64,000 nucleotides of DNA from Rhabdophis nuchalis (lineage: Eukaryota > Chordata > Lepidosauria > Squamata > Natricidae): the NCBI GenBank assembly GCA_039707465.1, contig CM077647.1, positions 172,110,663 through 172,174,662 on the forward strand, in the 5' to 3' direction. Position 1 is the stretch's first letter. Each line of letters starts with the position of its first letter. The notes under the pieces were generated by a model. The model saw only the letters and a list, made by a program, of their open reading frames with translations, had not been told where the DNA came from and made no database searches. Shown here in pieces: positions 30,162 to 40,822 of this stretch. A program made the translations under genes and the position numbers.

Positions 30162-31127
30162 ATGGATTTGACCAACTGCACAAGACCTGAATATTTTCTC
30201 CTGGTTGGATTGTCCACATTTGGGACTATGGAAAGCATGATGTACACCAGTGTCTTTTTGGTCTACCTCCTGAGCCTGATGGGCAATGGGCTCATCATTA
30301 TGATGGTAATCATGGACCGCCACCTCCAAAAGCCCATGTATTTCTTCCTTAGCAACCTTTCTTTCACAGACATTGGACACACCACATCCATCATACCCAA
30401 GCTGTTGTTCAATTACCTCTCTGCTACAAACACCATCTGTTTTTATTGTTGCGTAATTCAGTTGTGCTTCTATTTTCTTGTCGGCGTCACCGAATTTTTC
30501 ATCATCACTTTGATATCTTTGGACAGATATGTGGCCATTTGCCATCCTTTGAGATACACCACCATCATGACTTCAGGGGTCTGCCTCAAACTGGCAATAG
30601 GAGCTTGGCTTGGAGGTTTTACCTCCATCATTTGTCAAGTAGTCCTCATTGCTAACTTACCCTACTGCACCTCCAATGTTATCAATCATTTCTTTTGTGA
30701 TGTTGGACCCGTGTTGCAGATTTCTGGAGGAGACACACGCATCATTGAAACCCTTGGTTTCCTAGTTTCTGTGGTGGTGATCATGTTCTCCTTGCTTTTC
30801 ACCCTAGTTTCTTACTTCTTCATCATCTTCACCATTATTCGAATGCCTTCAACCTCCAGACAGCAGAGGGCCTTTTCTACCTGTGCTTCACACCTGATTG
30901 TAGTTTTCATTTTGTACAGCTCCGTCTTTTTCGTCTACCTGAGGCCAACAGTCAAGAACTCTTCCTTCAAGGTGATGAAGGTGGTCTCCGTTGTCTACAC
31001 GATGATCAACCCTGTGCTCAATCCTTTCATCTACACCATTAGGAACAATGAAGTGAAAGAGGCTGTTCAGAAAATGATAGCCAGAAAGGTTCCAGCACTC
31101 TCCTGTGGTAAAAGGAACAGGAGTTGA
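30162..31127 (+). CDS. Olfactory receptor OR2 (intact, class II type)
   Basis: A 321-residue seven-transmembrane odorant receptor, expected at the ciliary or plasma membrane of chemosensory neurons and coupled to G(olf) by family knowledge. Seen: N-terminal sequon NCT (residues 5-7); TM1 about 28-50 with GNGLI; PMYFFLSNLS at 58-67 (TM2); SLDRYVAICHPLRY at 119-132; TM4 141-160; Cys169 and Cys179 in the second extracellular loop; TM5 197-224; RAFSTCASHL at 236-245 (TM6); NPFIYTIRN at 287-295 (TM7); Lys/Arg-rich tail. The ATG follows a plausible acceptor TTTGGTAG at about 30151. No lesions. It differs from OR5 at about 24 positions without indels. The ligand is unknown. Confidence 0.93.
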   Translation: MDLTNCTRPEYFLLVGLSTFGTMESMMYTSVFLVYLLSLMGNGLIIMMVIMDRHLQKPMYFFLSNLSFTDIGHTTSIIPKLLFNYLSATNTICFYCCVIQLCFYFLVGVTEFFIITLISLDRYVAICHPLRYTTIMTSGVCLKLAIGAWLGGFTSIICQVVLIANLPYCTSNVINHFFCDVGPVLQISGGDTRIIETLGFLVSVVVIMFSLLFTLVSYFFIIFTIIRMPSTSRQQRAFSTCASHLIVVFILYSSVFFVYLRPTVKNSSFKVMKVVSVVYTMINPVLNPFIYTIRNNEVKEAVQKMIARKVPALSCGKRNRS

Positions 31128-31432
31128 TCCCATTTTCATGAAAATTTCCTGAAGACAAAACAAAATCTAAACTCTAAGTTCTAACTTTATATCTCTTTTG
31201 AAGGGCTCTTCTATTTGTATGCTTTCCTTCCAGTTGGGGGAAATGCCAGAAATAGGAATCAATATTGTTGAAATATTTCACCATGCCTGTCATAATAAAG
31301 GAAGTGATAAATAATATCCAGGTGGAAGGCAGCAAGTTGTTTTCTGCTTGATGGAAGCTTTGTTCAGGAGAATCCATAAACACTGTAGAAGATAAAGTTA
31401 GGTACTTTCAATCATTTGTTTTTATTCATTTA
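31128..31432 (+). other. OR2 3' flank
   Basis: It is homologous to the OR5 flank for the first 150 bases (to about 31277 / 59453). Bases 31181-31432 recur, inverted and at equal length (252 bp), at 50729-50980 attached to a Helitron. A weak poly(A)-type CATAATAAAGG occurs at 31290. Confidence 0.6.
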
Positions 31433-31946
31433 CTAGCCGTTCCTGGCCATAAGTTGCTGTGGCCCAGTCTGGTTAAATGGCCAACAAATCTGTGTGTAGA
31501 TCTACATCTGCACACACAAACATGTACACACAACCACCATATAACACCCAACCTACCTACCTACTCCCTTTCTCCCTCTATCCACCCACCCACCTACCTA
31601 CCTACCTACCTACCTACCTAATGTATTTCTCCCTCTCTCTATCCCTCTACCTACCTACCTACCTACCTACCTACCTATATACCTACCTACTGTATTTCTT
31701 CCTCTCCCTCTCTATCCCTCTACCTACCTACTGTATTTCTCCCTCTCGCTATCCACCTACCTACCTACCTACCATATTTCTCCCTCTTTCTCTCTCTCAG
31801 GTGTGACATCTACACAATCTATACATATATATCATTGGTGCTGTACTTGAAAGGAATGTTGTGTGAAAATTTAGAAGCGATCGGTGCAGTACTTTCGGAG
31901 ATTAGCATTTTTGAACAAACTCTTGTTACATTTTTATTCATATAGA
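31433..31946 (-). mobile_element. Helitron-like element (514 bp) beside OR2
   Basis: On the minus strand it runs from TCTATATGAATAAAAATG (ending at 31946, preceded by A) to CTAG (31433-31436, followed by T). A hairpin GGCCA...TGGCC lies near the 3' end. The interior has the CCTA/CTAC compound minisatellite (31553-31797). It is the same family as 15392-17956. Confidence 0.8.
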
Positions 31947-31947
31947 T

Positions 31948-32432
31948 TTATTTAGTTTGCCCAACATGTACGAGATAACAGGTATAAGTATAAGCATGGG
32001 CATGAACACTGGAAATGGGTACGGATAAATGGGGACAATAGGAGAGGGATGATAGGCACGCTGGTGCGTTTATGCTCACACCCCTAAAAACCTCTTAGAA
32101 AATGGGTGAGGTCCACACTAGACCGTTCAAGGTTAAAGTTATGGGGGTTTTGAGGATGTAACAATGGAGTCGGGTAGAGCATTCCAGGTGTTGACCATTA
32201 TATTTCTGATCTCCTACTTTCGGCAATCGAGTTTGGAGTGTTTTAACTTTAGTTTGCATCTATTGTTTGCCCATGTATTATTGCGGTTGAAGGTTAAGTA
32301 GTCATTGACAGGTAGGATGTTGTAGTAGACAATTTTGTGTACTATGCTTAGGTCAGGCCATAGGCTAAAAGGGAATTTTTGGTCTAGTGATTCATGTGTT
32401 GAACTAGGAATGGGATCCCAGATTCTGACCAA
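31948..32432 (-). mobile_element. LINE RT C-terminal fragment, second copy (CR1/Rex-like)
   Basis: It matches 29430-30005 (GCACGCTGGTGCGTTTATGC, GGATGTAACAATGGAGTCGG, GTTTGGAGTGTTTTAACTTT). The encoded piece is SIVHKIVYYNILPVNDYLTF, with breaks elsewhere. Confidence 0.6.
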
Positions 32433-32489
32433 TCCTTATTGACGTGTATTCCCCAAGATTCAACCTTCTCCTTCCAACCTCCATCACTC

Positions 32490-33036
32490 AGTGCTATTGT
32501 CGGGGAAAAGGGGGGAGAAAATTCCTGATACATTCTCTTGCAGTCTTAGAGAAAAGTCAGGATAGATATCTGTTCTGCCCCCACAGATGGACACACACAC
32601 ACAAGCTTGGTTATTTGCCACTATCTCCTTGGCTGCGAGACTGGACTCACATAACAGAGACAAAGAATTACAGACGCGTCTGACCAGAATTTCCAAGGAG
32701 GAGTTATGAATGTTGTTTCCTGCAAATGACCCCTCCCCACAGCCTTCCTTATCAACTCTTTTGGGGGGGTCCACTCATCAACCAGCTGATTCCAGTTCAG
32801 GGCCTCCGAGCTTGCCTCTTACGTAACTGTTGCTTCCTTTTCTCAGCCATGCGTAATCTAGCATCAGGGACAACTGTCCCTGATCCTCCCCACTGCTCCA
32901 TGACCCAGGCGCCTCCTGGTGGCCCACCAGACTCTCTGCTTCCTCAAGGTCTCCCTCCTCCTCCAGGGCAGACTCATAGGACTCCTCACTAGAAGAGTCC
33001 ATCAGCAGCTCATCCGGAGCCTGCTGGGCCACAGCA
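32490..33036 (-). mobile_element. Probable solo LTR with acidic short ORF
   Basis: The minus strand starts TGTGGCCCAGCAGGCTCC at about 33032. An 84-codon acidic frame (33032-32778) reads MAQQAPDELLMDSSSEESYE and resembles the frame of the repeat at 42735. The terminal part contains CA repeats and Cys-rich fragments. Strand and ends are inferred from the family resemblance. No gag or pol was seen. Confidence 0.45.
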
Positions 33037-33058
33037 GATATCTAGCAAAGAAAGAAAG

Positions 33059-33256
33059 ATAGCAATAGCACTTACACTTACAGCCCTCTCTAATTGGTTT
33101 TACAGAGTCAGCATATGGCCCCCAACAATTTGGGTCTTCATTTTACCAACCACGGAAGTGTGGAAGGCTGAGTCAACCTTGAGCCGGGAAGGCAGCTGGC
33201 AGGCAGCAGAAGTAGCCTGCAGGACCGCACTCTAACCACTGCACCACTGTGGCTCA
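33059..33256 (-). mobile_element. tRNA-derived SINE, CAATAG-tail type
   Basis: Minus strand: GAGCCACAGTGGTGCAGTGG head, GGTTGACTCAGCCTTCCAC, then TGTAAAACCAATTAGAGAGG, and a GCTATTGCTATC tail. It is a slightly deleted copy of the 14365-14598 family. Confidence 0.78.
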
Positions 33257-33571
33257 TATCGCTCATTCTTTTCTCTCATCCTTCATAGTCTAGTACCACT
33301 GTCTTGTATTGTACAATGTATATAAGATGTCTCTATAAAATGAATACCCTTTGTTTAATTTGCATAGCAAATGCATCAATTGCTATGTGACATTTATGAT
33401 GACAGCAAATGGAAGCCAAAAATTGGTGAGAATTGGAGTGGAAGAAGCAGAAGGCCAACATTGATTCTTGCAATCCCAAAGCTCACATTGCTAAGCACAA
33501 GCACAATCTTGAGATCTGATGCTGCCTTTTTCCTCTTCTCCTGTTTATTTCAATTAACTTCTCCAATCTGA

Positions 33572-33575
33572 TGTC

Positions 33576-33663
<88 letters not shown>

Positions 33664-33736
33664 CTATCAATCTCTAACCTCTCATCTGTCTGCCTATCTT
33701 TCTGTCTGTCTGCTGGCCTGCCCATCCATCCATCCA

Positions 33737-33816
<80 letters not shown>

Positions 33817-33915
33817 CCTCTCCCTCTGTGTGTGTGTGTGTCTGCCTGCCTGCCTGTCTGCCCATCCATCTCTATCTAAAATCTCTCTCTCTCTCCCTGT
33901 CTTTCATGTGCCTGC

Positions 33916-34004
<89 letters not shown>

Positions 34005-34050
34005 ATACATATACATATACATATACATATACGTGTGTGTGTGTGTGTGT
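33572..34050 (+). repeat. Compound microsatellite array
   Basis: Successive blocks are (TCTA)n at 33574-33660, CATC units, (CT)n at 33741-33814, (GT)n, CTGC/CTGT, a second (TCTA)n at 33917-34003, ATATAC units and (GT)n to about 34050. Frames through it are repeat artefacts. It directly adjoins an L2-like 3' end. Confidence 0.9.
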
Positions 34051-34722
34051 CTCGGGGCGGTGCACAGGAAGTTAAAAAACACATACAACACAACCATCAA
34101 TAAATATTAAAACCAAATTAAATAATGCTCACCCTGTGCTAAAAGTCTTAAAATCTTAAAAACTATTTCCCCCTAAAAACCAAATTAAAAAAGTTTAAGC
34201 TTCTGACTACAGGCTAGATGGCCAGATGGAAAAAGTAGGCCTTAAACTTTTGGCGGAAGGAGCGGCGATCCGTGGTAGTTCTAAGTTCGGGGTGTAGGTC
34301 GTTCCAGAGGGTTGGGCCTGCCACAGAGAAGGCCCTTCCCCTGGGCGTCGCCCGCTGGCATTGCCTAGTGGACAGCACCCGGAGAAGTCCCTCTCTGTGG
34401 GAGTGAATCGGCCGAAGGGATGTATGGGATAGGATACGATCCAGCAGATAACTAGGCCCCGTGCCATGGAGCGCTTTAAAGATGGTAATCAGCACCTTGA
34501 AGTGCACCCGAAAGGCCACAGGCAGCCAGTGCAGCTCGCGCAGGAGCGGTGTTATGTGGGAATGCCTAGAGGCTCCCAAAATTGCCTGCGTGGCCACGTT
34601 CTGAACTAGTTGTAGCCTTTCGGTGTACCTCAAGGGGAGCCCCATGTAGAGAGCGTTACAGTAGTCCAGACGGGATGTCACAAGCGCATGAGTGACTGTG
34701 CGAAGGGCATCCCGGTCCAACA
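34051..34722 (-). mobile_element. L2-like LINE 3' end
   Basis: The minus-strand frame (about 34722 to 34214) encodes [40 protein letters not shown] and TLWNDLHPELRTTTD. The 3'UTR reaches GGGGCGGTGCACAGGAAGTT at 34054-34073. Part of the 3' hairpin has been lost at the (GT)n junction. Confidence 0.85.
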
Positions 34723-34815
34723 TAGCATTATGAGTGTGGCACGCCCATGCACGATCCCCCTGCGGTCGCCCCGCTTTTGGCACGCAAGCCAAAAAAGGTT
34801 AGCCATCACTGTTCT
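34723..34815. mobile_element. hAT MITE end
   Basis: It contains GCCAAAAAAGGTTAGCCATCACTG at its right, the reverse complement of the left terminus of the MITE at 16533. The other end is cut by the L2-like fragment. Confidence 0.6.
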
Positions 34816-36741
34816 AGGAAAGGCTTTTCATCCAGTAGGGGTCAGTGGACCGAGTACCTAGGCCACGTGGCAAACAAACCTTATATAGGGGGTCGGTGGG
34901 GCTGCTGGGGCAGAAGCAAAGTGCCAAGTGTCCGGAAGTGAACCAGTGAACCAGTGAGCGAGTGAGCAGGCGAGTGGACAAACAGGCAATTGGGTGACTG
35001 GGTGAGGGCAGGGCCACCAGGGATTTTTACCCCCCAGTTCAGAAAACTGGGCTGAACTGGGAGGATTTCTCCCCTGCCTCGAAGCAGTGCCATAGGTGCC
35101 GCCATCTTATTTTCTGCTTCAGTGCATGCGCAGAACAATTTTAGTTGTACTGTGCATTCATGCACGGCACGTCCTTGAGTAAACCGGCAGTAATCGATGC
35201 TGGAATCCACCCCTGGATGGGACATTCCACATCTGTGGTGGGGAGTATCCCTGGGTGGCCTTGGATGTGGCCACTTCCAATGATAACAGCTGAGGGGGAG
35301 CACACCATGGAGGTACCAGCCAGTCTTTTGCCAGGGGGGACATTCATGGCTGTATCCAGGGGTTTCAGCAGGCTGCATTTACCCTTGTTCACTCCTTACC
35401 ATTGATGTTGGAATTGCCTTGAGGATGGTATCCAAGATACCAAAAAATGTCCACCTTCTTTAGGTTATCCCCATTGATTTGAAGTGATCCGGGGTGGTGA
35501 CAGTCGTTAAGCAGTTGTGGGATTCTACCGGTTCAGTCTGGTTTGGGCAAACCAGTAGCTCCGAAGATTAGCTGAGAAAGAACCAGTTCGCTTCGACCTT
35601 CAGGTGGGCCAATCCACCCATCCCTGGGCCATGTGTGGATTACCGCACATCAGCTGTTTTCCTGTGAATTGTGCATGCACGCAGCGTGCGCCAGGCACAT
35701 CAGCGCGTTCAGCGAACTAGTTGTTAAACTGGTAGTATCCCACCCCTGTCTCCAAGTACTTGAAGAAAACACATAGAACCTGGAAAATGGTAGGAGTGGA
35801 GAATGGGGGGGGGGAGGGTTTTGGAGCATAGTCAAATTGTGAATCTTGAGCTCTAAAATTGAAGCTTATATGGTGTGATATTTTCAAGTCTATGTATGCT
35901 AACATCTTATTGACCATCTCAATTGTCTTATTCTGTCCATTCTACATCTGACATTTTATGACCATTCTACTCTTGAGCAATATTCCACTGCCACACAGAA
36001 TATCATAAGATACCAGAAGAGGACTCTTGGGTCATTGTGTTCAATCTCCTACCCTGATTTTGGTTTGAGAATCAAAAAGTGAAGTATCTTAAATAGATAT
36101 TGAAAAAGTCATCTGCACATAAATATAACTACTCAAGAAAAGATCTCCATCTTCAGTGCAGATTAATTAAGTGCCAAGCCAGTCTCCTTCGGTAACCAAG
36201 AAAGAAGCCACTCAACTCCATGAATTGTAGAATTAAGAGTGCTTTTACTGGTTATGAAAAGATAGCAGCAAAGTAAAGCAAGGTCTGAAGCAGAAGCACA
36301 CAAAATCATACATATCAACATATGTCCAACCCCCTCCCCCCAACAACCCCCATCTCATTGTCTAATCTGCAAATCCCTCAGGTTTTCATGTGGGTTGCAT
36401 CTCCAAGAAGCATCATCAGGTTGGTATGCAGGACGGTTGGCCTTGATCATCTCGAAACCCCAACCATCAACATGCGCAGTAGATGGTGAGAACAAAACTC
36501 TCCTGCACCAATTAATCCCCTCCTAAATACCATGGCCCCTCTCCCCATTTCAATGGTAGCTGAAAGCGAGCAGCAAAGCAGAGGCTGACATCAAGGGAAA
36601 GTGAGATTGGGATATAAGACTGAATGCTTCTTGATCACATACAATGAATGACAAAATTATCTATTGCACATCATTGGATGATAACATCCCAGTGTAAAAT
36701 ATCTATGGAGATTCTCAGTCTCCAGGGCATGGTTGCCTCAA
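34816..36741. other. Intergenic region with repeat relics, no gene recognised
   Basis: Open frames here are short and unsupported. ACCGGTTCAGTCTGG, then CCAGTAGC and GGTAGTATCCCACCCCTG (35538-35752) look like a hAT-like MITE related to 4707-4904. GGGG runs occur at 35806-35816. I see nothing else firm. Confidence 0.35.
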
Positions 36742-36830
36742 AGGTGCTTTTTCAAGAGGCCACTGGACTTTCTGGTTTTTCCTGGAAGATGTTTTGCTTC
36801 CCATTCAAGAAGCTTCTTCAGCTCTGGCTG
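36742..36830. repeat. Foldback repeat arm
   Basis: It carries GGCCACTGGACTTTCTGG, then GGAAGATGTTTTGCTTCCC, then AAGAAGCTTCTTCAGCTC, one arm of the repeat seen whole at 19437-19590. Confidence 0.55.
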
Positions 36831-36962
36831 GATGGTGGGGAATGGAAATTTGAACAGCCCTATCTCAACAGACACAACTGTGTTATGACATAGTTTCTAT
36901 CCTTGGGTTGTCAGACTCTTAAACACAATCACAATCACTCCATGTACAAGCAGAAACTTATG

Positions 36963-36989
36963 ATTAGTCTCCCTCCCTCCCTCCCTCCC

Positions 36990-37053
<64 letters not shown>

Positions 37054-37170
37054 GCATAGGGATTATTCTTTATGCTATTTATGTTGTTTGTATTTTTGTC
37101 ATTGATTGCACCAGTGAGGCTAAAATCAATTTTGTTGCATACATTATGTACAATGACAATAAAGGCTATT
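36963..37170 (+). repeat. (CCCT)n/(CTTT)n microsatellite and LINE-like end
   Basis: CCCT units at 36970-36990 pass into about 15 CTTT units to 37052. GTACAATGACAATAAAGGC at 37147-37165 resembles a LINE 3' terminus also seen inverted near 58112-58140. Confidence 0.6.
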
Positions 37171-37671
37171 CAATGACATCATCGACAAAATCCATTTGTA
37201 TTGTACAAATGGATTTTTTTTTAAAAAAAAATACAGTGAAAAATGATAGTAATATAAAAGAGAAGCACATCTGGTAAATATAATTTCCTAAACAACACCT
37301 GAATGATTAGTTGCACAATATGGATTTGCATAGCATTAGTAATTTTTGCAGTTTATAATATTTTACAGTTCCACCCCAAGTAATAATAATTCTGGAGTCT
37401 TTTAATGTTTAAATACAAATGTATTCCATTAATTAAAATTAATGGCCACAGCTAAATGAACATTCTGGTACTGTGACTGAATAAAAGTATAAATTATATT
37501 CCTTCCTATTTCTCCTTCTTTCTGTGAACGAATATATTTTTCATTTCCTTTTGGATGCCATTAATAATTCCTCCATTCGGAAACAATTGAACTTTCAAAA
37601 TGTCAACCACTGTGACTATGTTTGTTTCCATAAAACTCTGTAAAATGGGGTCTTATTGTCCACACAAATAA
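37171..37671. other. Intergenic sequence, nothing assigned
   Basis: A/T-rich. An inverted repeat CAAAATCCATTTGTATTGTACAAATGGATTTT lies at 37187-37218 (perfect short hairpin). No gene is recognised. Confidence 0.35.
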
Positions 37672-37958
37672 AAACTCCAAAGCACCTGAGGGCAGAACAA
37701 GAAGCAATGTGTGGAAACTAATCAAGGAGAGAAGCAACTTAGAACTGAGGAGAAATTTCCTGACAGTTAGGACAATTAATCAGGGGAACAGCTGGCCTCC
37801 AGAAATTGTGAATGCCCCAATACTGGAAGTCTTTAAGAAGATGTTGGATAGCCATTTGTCTGAAACGGTATAGGGCTTCCTGCCTAGGCAGGGAGTTGGA
37901 CTAGATGACCTCCAAGGTCCCTTCCAACTCTGCTATTGTTTTATTGTACAATATACAA
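37672..37958 (+). mobile_element. CR1 LINE 3' end
   Basis: It carries CCTGAGGGCAGAACAAGAAG, GAGAAATTTCCTGACAGTTA, AAGATGTTGGATAGCCATTT, and the end CAAGGTCCCTTCCAACTCTG with an ATTGT tail. The copy is well preserved. Confidence 0.82.
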
Positions 37959-38009
37959 CACAGTCCTTTCAATAGTTCCAAGAAGGCTCTATACCCATTT
38001 GCAGCACTC

Positions 38010-38370
38010 AGATGACCCAGATAAAACTCCAGGTGGCCTCAACAACTCTCCAAAGTAATGCAAACCACCAGCTATCTCCAAGGAGTATACATTCTTCCAT
38101 TCGGGAAGAATGTATACTTCACAAAGGATTATTATTTAATAGCTTTTTAATATGGGTATTTATATGTATGTTTTGGTTTTAAATTGCCTGTGCGCCGCCC
38201 TGGGTCCTTTTAGGAGAAGGGCGGGGTATAAATTGGATTAATAAATAAATAAATAAATAAATTCCCCACCTTCCAACCAGAGTTGAAGAAGCTTCTTGGA
38301 TGAGAAGCAAAAGGTCTTTAAAGGAAAACCAAAATTTCCAGTTGCCTCTTTAAAAAGCATCTTTGGGACT
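38010..38370. repeat. Foldback repeat interrupted by an L2-like 3' end
   Basis: Bases 38280-38370 (GTTGAAGAAGCTTCTTGGATGAGAAGC, AGTTGCCTCTT) are a foldback-repeat arm, and 38010-38110 has its other flank. Between them, 38125-38265 is an L2-like terminus (GCCGCCCTGGGTCCTTTTAGG, GGGCGGGGTATAAAT) with an (AAAT)n tail. ATTCTTCCATTCGGGAAGAAT sits at 38091-38111. Confidence 0.6.
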
Positions 38371-38611
38371 ATATAAAAGACTCTATTTCTGGGAGTGGCA
38401 CTTGGACATTGATTTAAAAAAGAACTGTGCATGAATCATGCTGATTCCAAATTATCTGTTCTGGCCATAATCTATTTATACTTATGGGAACTGAGAGACA
38501 AATATATTTCTAGAAATGATATTTCAACCTTCTGTTCAAAATTAAGTGAAAGCAGAGTTTATCCTTGTTGTGTACCTTCAGAGGGCCTCTTATTTTGCAT
38601 TGGCACTTGAC
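38371..38611 (+). promoter_or_regulatory. Conserved OR upstream block (OR3 unit), distal part
   Basis: It shares GACTCTATTTCTGGGA.TGGCACTTGGAC, ATTTCTAGAAATGATAT and TTTATCCTTGTTGTGTACCTTCAGAGGGCCTCTT with the OR1, OR4 and OR5 units. CR1 (38612-39085) separates it from the leader exon. Confidence 0.5.
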
Positions 38612-39085
38612 ATCAATACAATACAATACAATACAATAGCAGAGTTGAAAGGGACCTTGGAGGTCTTCTAGTCCAACCCCCTGCCTAGGCAGGAACCTTA
38701 TCCCATTTCAAACAAATGGCTATCCAACATCTTCTTAAAGACTTCCAGTGTTGGGACATTCACAACTTCTGGAGGCAAGCTGATCAATTGTTCTAACTGT
38801 CAGGAAATTTCTCCTCAGTTCTAAATTGCTTCTCTCCTTGATTAGTTTCCACCCATTGCTTCTTGTTCTGCCCTCAGATGCTTTGGAGAATAGTTTGACC
38901 CCCTCTTCTTTGGGGCAACCCTTGAGATTTTGGAACACTGCTATCATGTCTCCCCTAGTCCTTCTTTCTATTAAACTGGACATACCCAGTTCCTGCAACC
39001 GTTCCTCATATGTTTTAGCCTCCAGTCCCCTAATCATAGTTGTTGCTCTTCTCTGTACTCTTTCTAGAGTCTCCAAACATCATTC
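38612..39085 (-). mobile_element. CR1 LINE 3' end with ATACA tail
   Basis: An (AATAC)n tail (38612-38636) precedes AGAGTTGAAAGGGACCTTGG. The minus strand encodes a CR1 ORF2 C-terminus (VQRRATTMIRGLEAKTYEER, LQELGMSSLIERRTRGDMIA, KLIKERSNLELRRNFLTVRT). Confidence 0.88.
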
Positions 39086-39406
39086 CAAGGCCCATGAGTT
39101 TTGTGCATATTTTAGATGCGCTGCATGGATACTCATGAGAAATTAAAAGCAACTATCCATAGAGACTGTTATCCATGCTTCTGTAGAGAAGAAGTAAATA
39201 AACCTTCTGTGATGCAATCTGCTAGATACACTTTAAATGTTATTGAAAAGATTTCTCAAGGAGTCTACCATTTTCCTCTGAACACCTGATGCAACGTTTT
39301 CTATGGTTCTTGAAAACATTGTCTTCATAAGTGGATGGAAAGATGGGGTGATGGATACTGTACTTGGAGAAGACAAGGCAGGTAATGAAGTAAGAACAAA
39401 ATGAAG
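39086..39406 (+). ncRNA. Candidate OR3 leader exon with donor
   Basis: It carries GATACTCATGAGAAATTAAAAG, TGATGCAATCTGCTAGATAC, ATTTCTCAAGGAGTCTACC, CATTGTCTTCATAAGTGGATGG and ACTTGGAGAAGACAAGGCAG. The last bases AATGAAG precede the donor GTAAGC at 39407. The acceptor is at 40795-40796, giving an intron of about 1.4 kb. Strongly similar to 49000-49296 (OR4). Confidence 0.55.
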
Positions 39407-39416
39407 GTAAGCAACA

Positions 39417-39935
39417 AAGATGTTTAGGGGACTGAAGGCTAAAACATATAAAGAACAATTGCGGGAATTGGGTATGTCTACTTTGATGAAAAGAAGGACG
39501 AGAGGTGAAATGATATCAGTATTACAATATCTCAGAGGCTGCCATAAAGAAGGGAAGCTATTCTCCAAAGTACCTGAGGGTAAGACAAGAAGCAATGGGT
39601 AGAAACTAATCAGGGAGAGAAGCAATTTAGAACTAAGGAGAAATTTTCTGACACTTAGAACAATCAATCCGTGGAACAACTTGCCTCCAGAAGTGAATGC
39701 TCCAACACTGGAAGTTTTTAAGAAGATGTTGGATCTTCCAATATCTTTGTCTGAAATGGTATAGGGCTTTCTGCCTAAGTAAGGTGTTGGACTAGAAGAC
39801 CACCAAAATCCCTTCCAACTCTGTTATTCTATTCTGTTCTGTTCTGTTCTGTTCTGTTCTGTTCTACTCTACTCTACTCTACTCTACTCTACTCTACTCT
39901 ACTCTACTCTACTCTACTCTACTCTACTCTAGTGT
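39417..39935 (+). mobile_element. CR1 LINE 3' end with pentanucleotide tail
   Basis: It reads GTTTAGGGGACTGAAGGCTA to CTTCCAACTCTGTTATTCT (the encoded LRELGMSTLMKRRTRGEMIS is a CR1 ORF2 piece). A tail follows of TTCTG units (39830-39865) turning into CTACT units (39866-39930). It begins 10 bases after the OR3 leader-exon donor. Confidence 0.85.
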
Positions 39936-40254
39936 ACAGAGATCTTTATGTCCATGATCTATAAAAGCAGAGCAGTATGTTCCTGTAAAAATAACCATGA
40001 CTTCCTAGCATCTACACACATCCACACACACATCCACCACCATCCACACACAAAGAGAAACACCTTGGCTTTTATATTTCTGTAGTCCTTTATCTACTTT
40101 CATCTTTCTATCACAGCCCATGTTTTGGGTTCCTCTCTTCTTTAGATAGTTAACAGATGTCAACAAAGTCCCTGCATGGGTGTATGGAACTTTTAACAAA
40201 TCCCAGGTTCTAATTTCTATCAAAATATTTCAGCCCTTCCTATCTCATACTATC

Positions 40255-40375
40255 TCATCTCATTTCATCATCTTATCCTATCCTGTCACCTTGTCTTATC
40301 TTGTCCTGTCCTATCCTATCCCATCCCATCCCATCCCATCTCACCTCACCTTTCATCTTATCTTATCTTCCGTCA
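40255..40375 (+). repeat. CATCC/TATCC pentanucleotide-like tract
   Basis: Irregular TCATC, TATCC and CATCC units. A shorter version (CCTATCCCATCCCTTCCC) recurs at 40602-40620. It marks the joint of a tandem duplication (see findings). Confidence 0.7.
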
Positions 40376-40525
40376 GCTACTATATCTACACACAGCTTTT
40401 GATATCTTGATGTTAAAATTAACTCTGGTGTTCCTTCTGTTGAATTCATAATACTAGTTTCTGAAATAGAATTTTACAAATTTGGCAAAATCTTGATTCT
40501 ATATTTTCTTTTTTTGTAACGTGAG

Positions 40526-40601
40526 TTTGACCAATTGTACAAGAACAACTGAATTTATTCTTGCTGGGCTGCCACACATTACAGGAATGGAAACCGTGAT
40601 G
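40526..40601 (+). pseudogene. Truncated OR N-terminal copy (about 25 codons)
   Basis: It encodes TNCTRTTEFILAGLPHITGM, nearly the same as OR3 residues 2-21, and then breaks off at GTGATG followed by CCTATCCC. The ATG position reads TTG and the acceptor TAACAG reads TAACGT. It is a partial tandem duplicate of the OR3 intron end plus first codons, and cannot make a receptor. Confidence 0.85.
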
Positions 40602-40822
40602 TCCTATCCCATCCCTTCCCATTTTACCTCCTTATCATCTTATCTTCTGTCAGCTACTATAACTACACATACCTCTTGATATCTTGATGTTAAAATTAAC
40701 TCTTGTGTTCCCTCTGTTGAACTCCTAATAAGACTTTAAAAATTTGGCTAAATCTTGAGTCAATGAAGATTCCATGTTTTCTCTTTTTTGTAACAGAAGA
40801 AGAACATGAACAGAAGAAGAAC

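Noticed and set aside
30033..30545. A 170-codon minus-strand frame opposite OR2, with a similar one opposite OR5 (58210-58722)
   Set aside because: It is conserved only because it is antisense to the conserved OR coding sequence. It has no domain of its own.
33571..34103. Ser/Leu/Tyr or Arg/Glu repeat frames
   Set aside because: They arise from TCTA, CT and GT microsatellites.
40763..40822. Upstream in-frame ATG giving a 20-residue longer OR3
   Set aside because: It lies before the conserved splice acceptor and encodes intron sequence (polypyrimidine tract), so it should not be in the mRNA.
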